Shown here: piece after piece, positions 5,318 through 7,424 of the stretch
Position numbering within the stretch: position 1 is the stretch's first letter
How the letters are laid out: every line of letters starts with the position of its first letter
From: Oscillospiraceae bacterium
GTDB taxonomy: Bacteria > Bacillota > Clostridia > Oscillospirales > Oscillospiraceae
DNA length: 7,424 nucleotides
Assembly: GCA_016287555.1 (NCBI GenBank)
Contig: JAEFAK010000085.1
Location: 1 to 7,424 of the forward strand
Direction: 5' to 3'
Translations under genes and position numbers: made by a program
The notes under the pieces: model-generated
Databases searched by the model: none
What the model was told of the DNA's origin: nothing
What the model saw: only the letters and a program-made list of their open reading frames with translations

Positions 5318-5419
5318 GTATGTTTTCCCTGCCGGACACCGGTCTGCTTTGTTCATTGTTTCATTGCCGGCCGTCTCGGTCACCTTATTTCGTATTCCGA
5401 CGGAGGTACCTTTCTGCGT

Positions 5420-6058
5420 TTATACGGCGATCTCTCTGAGAAGCGCCGTTTCTTTTTTTATGAAAGCGTCGGTCATTTTTGCCGCGCCGCGGTAAAAGTC
5501 CGTCCCGGAGCAGCGCTGCACGTCGGCCGCGAAGGCCTCCGTCCAGCCGGCGAGATGCTCCTCGACGAAGGCGCGCTGCTCGGCCAGAAGGCCCTTGCGC
5601 AGTATGCCGCAGGCGCCGCACGTCTCTGCGCAGAACAGGCCCATGTATTCGAGCATGAGCCCTATATGGTCGAAGGGCACGCGGTACTTTTCCGGGTCGG
5701 GCCGCAGTCCGCGCGCGAGGTATGCCGCCTCCAGCTTTTTTTCGACGATGCCGCCCCCGCCGGTATAAAACGTCTCATAGGGAAAGGCGGCGCGGCCGGT
5801 CGCGTCTCCGGCGGCAAGGAAGGTCTTCGCATAGTCGGCGGCGAGATCGTCGAGATCCGGCTCCGACGCGGAGAGAATAAAGCTCCGCATCAGCGAGAAG
5901 CCCTCAAGGAGCTCCGTTTCAGCATTGTCCCGCGCATCGAAGGCCGGGAAAGAAAGCTTTTTCAGCGCGGCGAGAAGCTCGGCGTCGACCTCCATGAGGT
6001 ATATGCGGCCGAGGAAGCGGTACAGCTTTTCTCTTTCGGAAGAAGGTCTGTCACTCAT
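5420..6058 (-). CDS. TorD/DmsD-family molybdoenzyme chaperone
   Basis: Predicted cytoplasmic chaperone that binds the apo form of the catalytic subunit and helps molybdenum cofactor insertion before folding or export. The 212 residues are all-alpha as expected. Family landmarks are DYAKTFL (75-81), PYETFYTGGGGIVEKK (93-108) and the diagnostic FDHIGLMLEYMG (129-140), a variant of the (P/D)DHIxxELEFM motif. The ATG overlaps the end of the ferredoxin-subunit gene by eight bases, with GGAGG nine bases upstream. Unusual is CAETCGAC (143-150), giving Cys143, Cys147 and Cys150 in a CxxxCxxC spacing directly after the DHI motif. The partner is clearly the oxidoreductase encoded upstream in the same unit. 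Confidence 0.92.
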   Translation of the reverse strand: MSDRPSSEREKLYRFLGRIYLMEVDAELLAALKKLSFPAFDARDNAETELLEGFSLMRSFILSASEPDLDDLAADYAKTFLAAGDATGRAAFPYETFYTGGGGIVEKKLEAAYLARGLRPDPEKYRVPFDHIGLMLEYMGLFCAETCGACGILRKGLLAEQRAFVEEHLAGWTEAFAADVQRCSGTDFYRGAAKMTDAFIKKETALLREIAV

Positions 6059-6626
6059 CGCATTTTCCCTCCCGCAGTTTTTTCTCGAACTCGGCCGGCA
6101 GTTTCTCTATCCACTCAGCGCCGCGCAGGATAAAGCGTCCTGACGGGCCGAGACCGCTGTCGTCCCGCAGCGCATGTGCGTTTTTGTCGGAAAAGTCCGT
6201 CACGTCCGCGACGCGCAGCGCTTCGCCGGGGCATACGCTCGCGCATGCGGGCGTTCCTCCGGCGCAGAGGTCGCATTTGAACGGCCTGCGCAGCGAGAAA
6301 TCTATCGCGCCGAAGGGGCAGGCGCGGGCGCATGCTCCGCAGCCGACGCAGCTGTTCGCGTCTATGCGCACCGTTCCGTCCTCCCCGCTTTTCAGGCACG
6401 CCCCCGTCGGGCAGGCTTTCACGCAGGCCGGGTCGGAGCACTGCTGGCAGGCCAGGGAGATGAAATACATCGAAAGGCGCGGGAATTCCCCCGTCGGGCC
6501 CATGGTATAGGTCTTTATCCTCGATACTCCGGGCGGGTCGCCGTGGGCGAGCGAGCAGACAGTGCGGCATGCCCTGCAGCCTATGCAGGCGTCCGCGTCG
6601 AAAATGACGGCAAGCTGCTTTTTCAT
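6051..6626 (-). CDS. DmsB-like electron-transfer subunit with four 4Fe-4S clusters
   Basis: Predicted to carry electrons to or from the molybdenum catalytic subunit. The 191 residues hold four cysteine sets: C14-x2-C17-x2-C20-x3-C24, C60-x2-C63-x4-C68-x3-C72, C93-x2-C96-x2-C99-x3-C103 and C118-x2-C121-x6-C128-x3-C132. As in DmsB, NrfC and PhsB, the sets pair crosswise to bind four clusters. The linker in the fourth set (six residues) is shorter than the one I recall for E. coli DmsB. There is no signal peptide, as expected for a subunit exported with its partner or kept inside. The ATG overlaps the TGA of the oxidoreductase by four bases (ATGA) and the gene overlaps the chaperone by eight, so the three are translationally coupled. 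Cys77 and Cys189 are extra. Confidence 0.95.
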   Translation of the reverse strand: MKKQLAVIFDADACIGCRACRTVCSLAHGDPPGVSRIKTYTMGPTGEFPRLSMYFISLACQQCSDPACVKACPTGACLKSGEDGTVRIDANSCVGCGACARACPFGAIDFSLRRPFKCDLCAGGTPACASVCPGEALRVADVTDFSDKNAHALRDDSGLGPSGRFILRGAEWIEKLPAEFEKKLREGKCDE

Positions 6627-7424
6627 CTGAGGCGCCCCCTTCCGTTTTCAACCCAGCCGGAAAAATCCTCCGGCGCCGTGAATATCCCCTCCGGCGCGCC
6701 TTCCGCCGGGTACACCCTGACGAGGAAGCCGCGCAGGACGTGCGTCCCTATGACGTCGTTGAAGGGCGGGCCGGAGCGCGTGAGCACGTTGACGTTGCTC
6801 TCGCGCCAGCCGTGTGTCGGCGTATCGAGCGTCTCCGGATACCAGAAGCGCTCCATGTAGACCGTCCCCGGTCTTATGGCCCTTGTAACGAGAGCGGAGG
6901 CGCGGGTCTTCCCTCTCGCCGACTCGATCCAGACCCATTCCCCGCTTTTTACGCCGTATTTTGCGGCGTCCTCCGGGCATATCCAGAGCTCCGGGACGGG
7001 GCTCATCTCACGCATGCCCGGCATGTTGCGCAGAGTCGAATGATGATACATGGGCAGTCTGCCGCCTGTCATGACGAGTGGGAACTTCTCCGCGAGGCCG
7101 CCGTCGAGCGGGCTTTCGGTCGGCTCGGAGTAATAAGGCAGCGGCTCATAGTCAGCATCGGCGGGCGGCAGCGGATATGGCATGAAGGGCTCGCCCGTCC
7201 GGCCGAGCTTGATAAATGCGTCGCAGTATATCTCGCACTTGCGGGAAGGCGTCGGGAATCCCTTCGGCAGGCCGTCTTCATCCGGCTCGAGATATACGTA
7301 ATAAGACTTCCACTCATTCTTGGGAAGAAACTCAAAGGGCGCCTTGGCGCAGTATTCCTTCCAGGTCACGCCCTGCGCGGGGGTGATCTGGTCAAAAAAC
7401 TCCTCCATGGAGCTCCAGTAGGCG
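6623..7424 (-). CDS. Molybdopterin oxidoreductase catalytic subunit, C-terminal part
   Basis: Only the last 266 residues are in the window; the frame is open through the right edge, so the N-terminal ferredoxin-like cluster, any Tat signal and the molybdenum ligand are not visible. Landmarks, numbered from the ATG at 7406-7408, are the FPTPSRKCEIY segment (51-61) and the dinucleotide-binding domain from PLVMTGGRLPMYHHSTLRN (110-128) through the LWICPEDAAKYGVKSGEWVW stretch (141-160), ESARGKT (162-168) and RPGTVYMERFW (179-189). NVNVLT (205-210) and the GTHVLRGF segment (221-228) close the domain. This is the DMSO reductase family; relatives include polysulfide, thiosulfate, DMSO and arsenic enzymes and acetylene hydratase-like proteins. 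The substrate cannot be determined here. It is first of the visible genes in a coupled unit with the Fe-S subunit and chaperone. Confidence 0.92.
   Translation of the reverse strand, partial: AYWSSMEEFFDQITPAQGVTWKEYCAKAPFEFLPKNEWKSYYVYLEPDEDGLPKGFPTPSRKCEIYCDAFIKLGRTGEPFMPYPLPPADADYEPLPYYSEPTESPLDGGLAEKFPLVMTGGRLPMYHHSTLRNMPGMREMSPVPELWICPEDAAKYGVKSGEWVWIESARGKTRASALVTRAIRPGTVYMERFWYPETLDTPTHGWRESNVNVLTRSGPPFNDVIGTHVLRGFLVRVYPAEGAPEGIFTAPEDFSGWVENGRGRLR

Noticed and set aside
5318..5419. Promoter or riboswitch in front of the ACT-domain gene
   Set aside because: I found no -35/-10 pair with good spacing and only short GC-rich complementary stretches, so nothing can be supported.
5555..6133. 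Plus-strand open frame opposite the chaperone gene, and a similar one at 6174-6860
   Set aside because: Both are antisense to genes with definite motifs (TorD DHI motif; ferredoxin cysteines) and have no recognisable product.

Overview
The window looks like a chromosomal stretch of a high-GC member of the Bacillota, most likely a clostridial gut or anaerobic lineage. The reasons are the strong Shine-Dalgarno sites, a Mbeg1-like (DUF2974) hydrolase, an ACT-domain protein of a type common in clostridia, and a molybdenum oxidoreductase operon suited to anaerobic respiration. The placement is inferred from gene content only. No tRNA, rRNA, CRISPR array, IS element or phage gene is visible.

Left block (1-3073, all minus strand). 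Reading in the direction of transcription: a MscS-family mechanosensitive channel, a single-pass membrane protein with FDPG repeats and a proline-rich tail (its SD overlaps the channel stop codon), a 134-base gap with a hairpin and a well-spaced sigma-A-type promoter, a second single-pass membrane protein with a DxNxDG calcium-loop-like motif, and a SpoU/TrmH-family RNA methyltransferase. Beyond the methyltransferase a near-consensus promoter (TTGACA-17-TATATT) fires out of the left edge.

Middle block (3074-4880). A 169-base divergent intergenic region carries candidate promoters for both directions. To its right is a two-gene plus-strand operon: a YbgC-type hotdog acyl-CoA thioesterase and, one base after its stop, a Mbeg1-like alpha/beta hydrolase. 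Both are predicted acyl-ester or thioester hydrolases. The operon ends in an unexplained stable hairpin and then a textbook intrinsic terminator with a perfect 12-bp stem.

Right block (4952-7424, all minus strand). A molybdopterin oxidoreductase (N-terminal part cut off by the right edge), a four-cluster ferredoxin-type electron-transfer subunit and a TorD-family chaperone overlap by 4 and 8 bases, so they form one translationally coupled unit. The substrate cannot be read from what is visible, and no membrane-anchor subunit lies in the visible part. About 100 bases downstream of the chaperone is a small ACT-domain amino-acid-sensor-like protein, possibly on the same transcript.

I do not see clear proof of a new system. 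The most unusual items are the two uncharacterised membrane proteins beside the mechanosensitive channel, the structured DNA between them, and the hairpin after the hydrolase operon.
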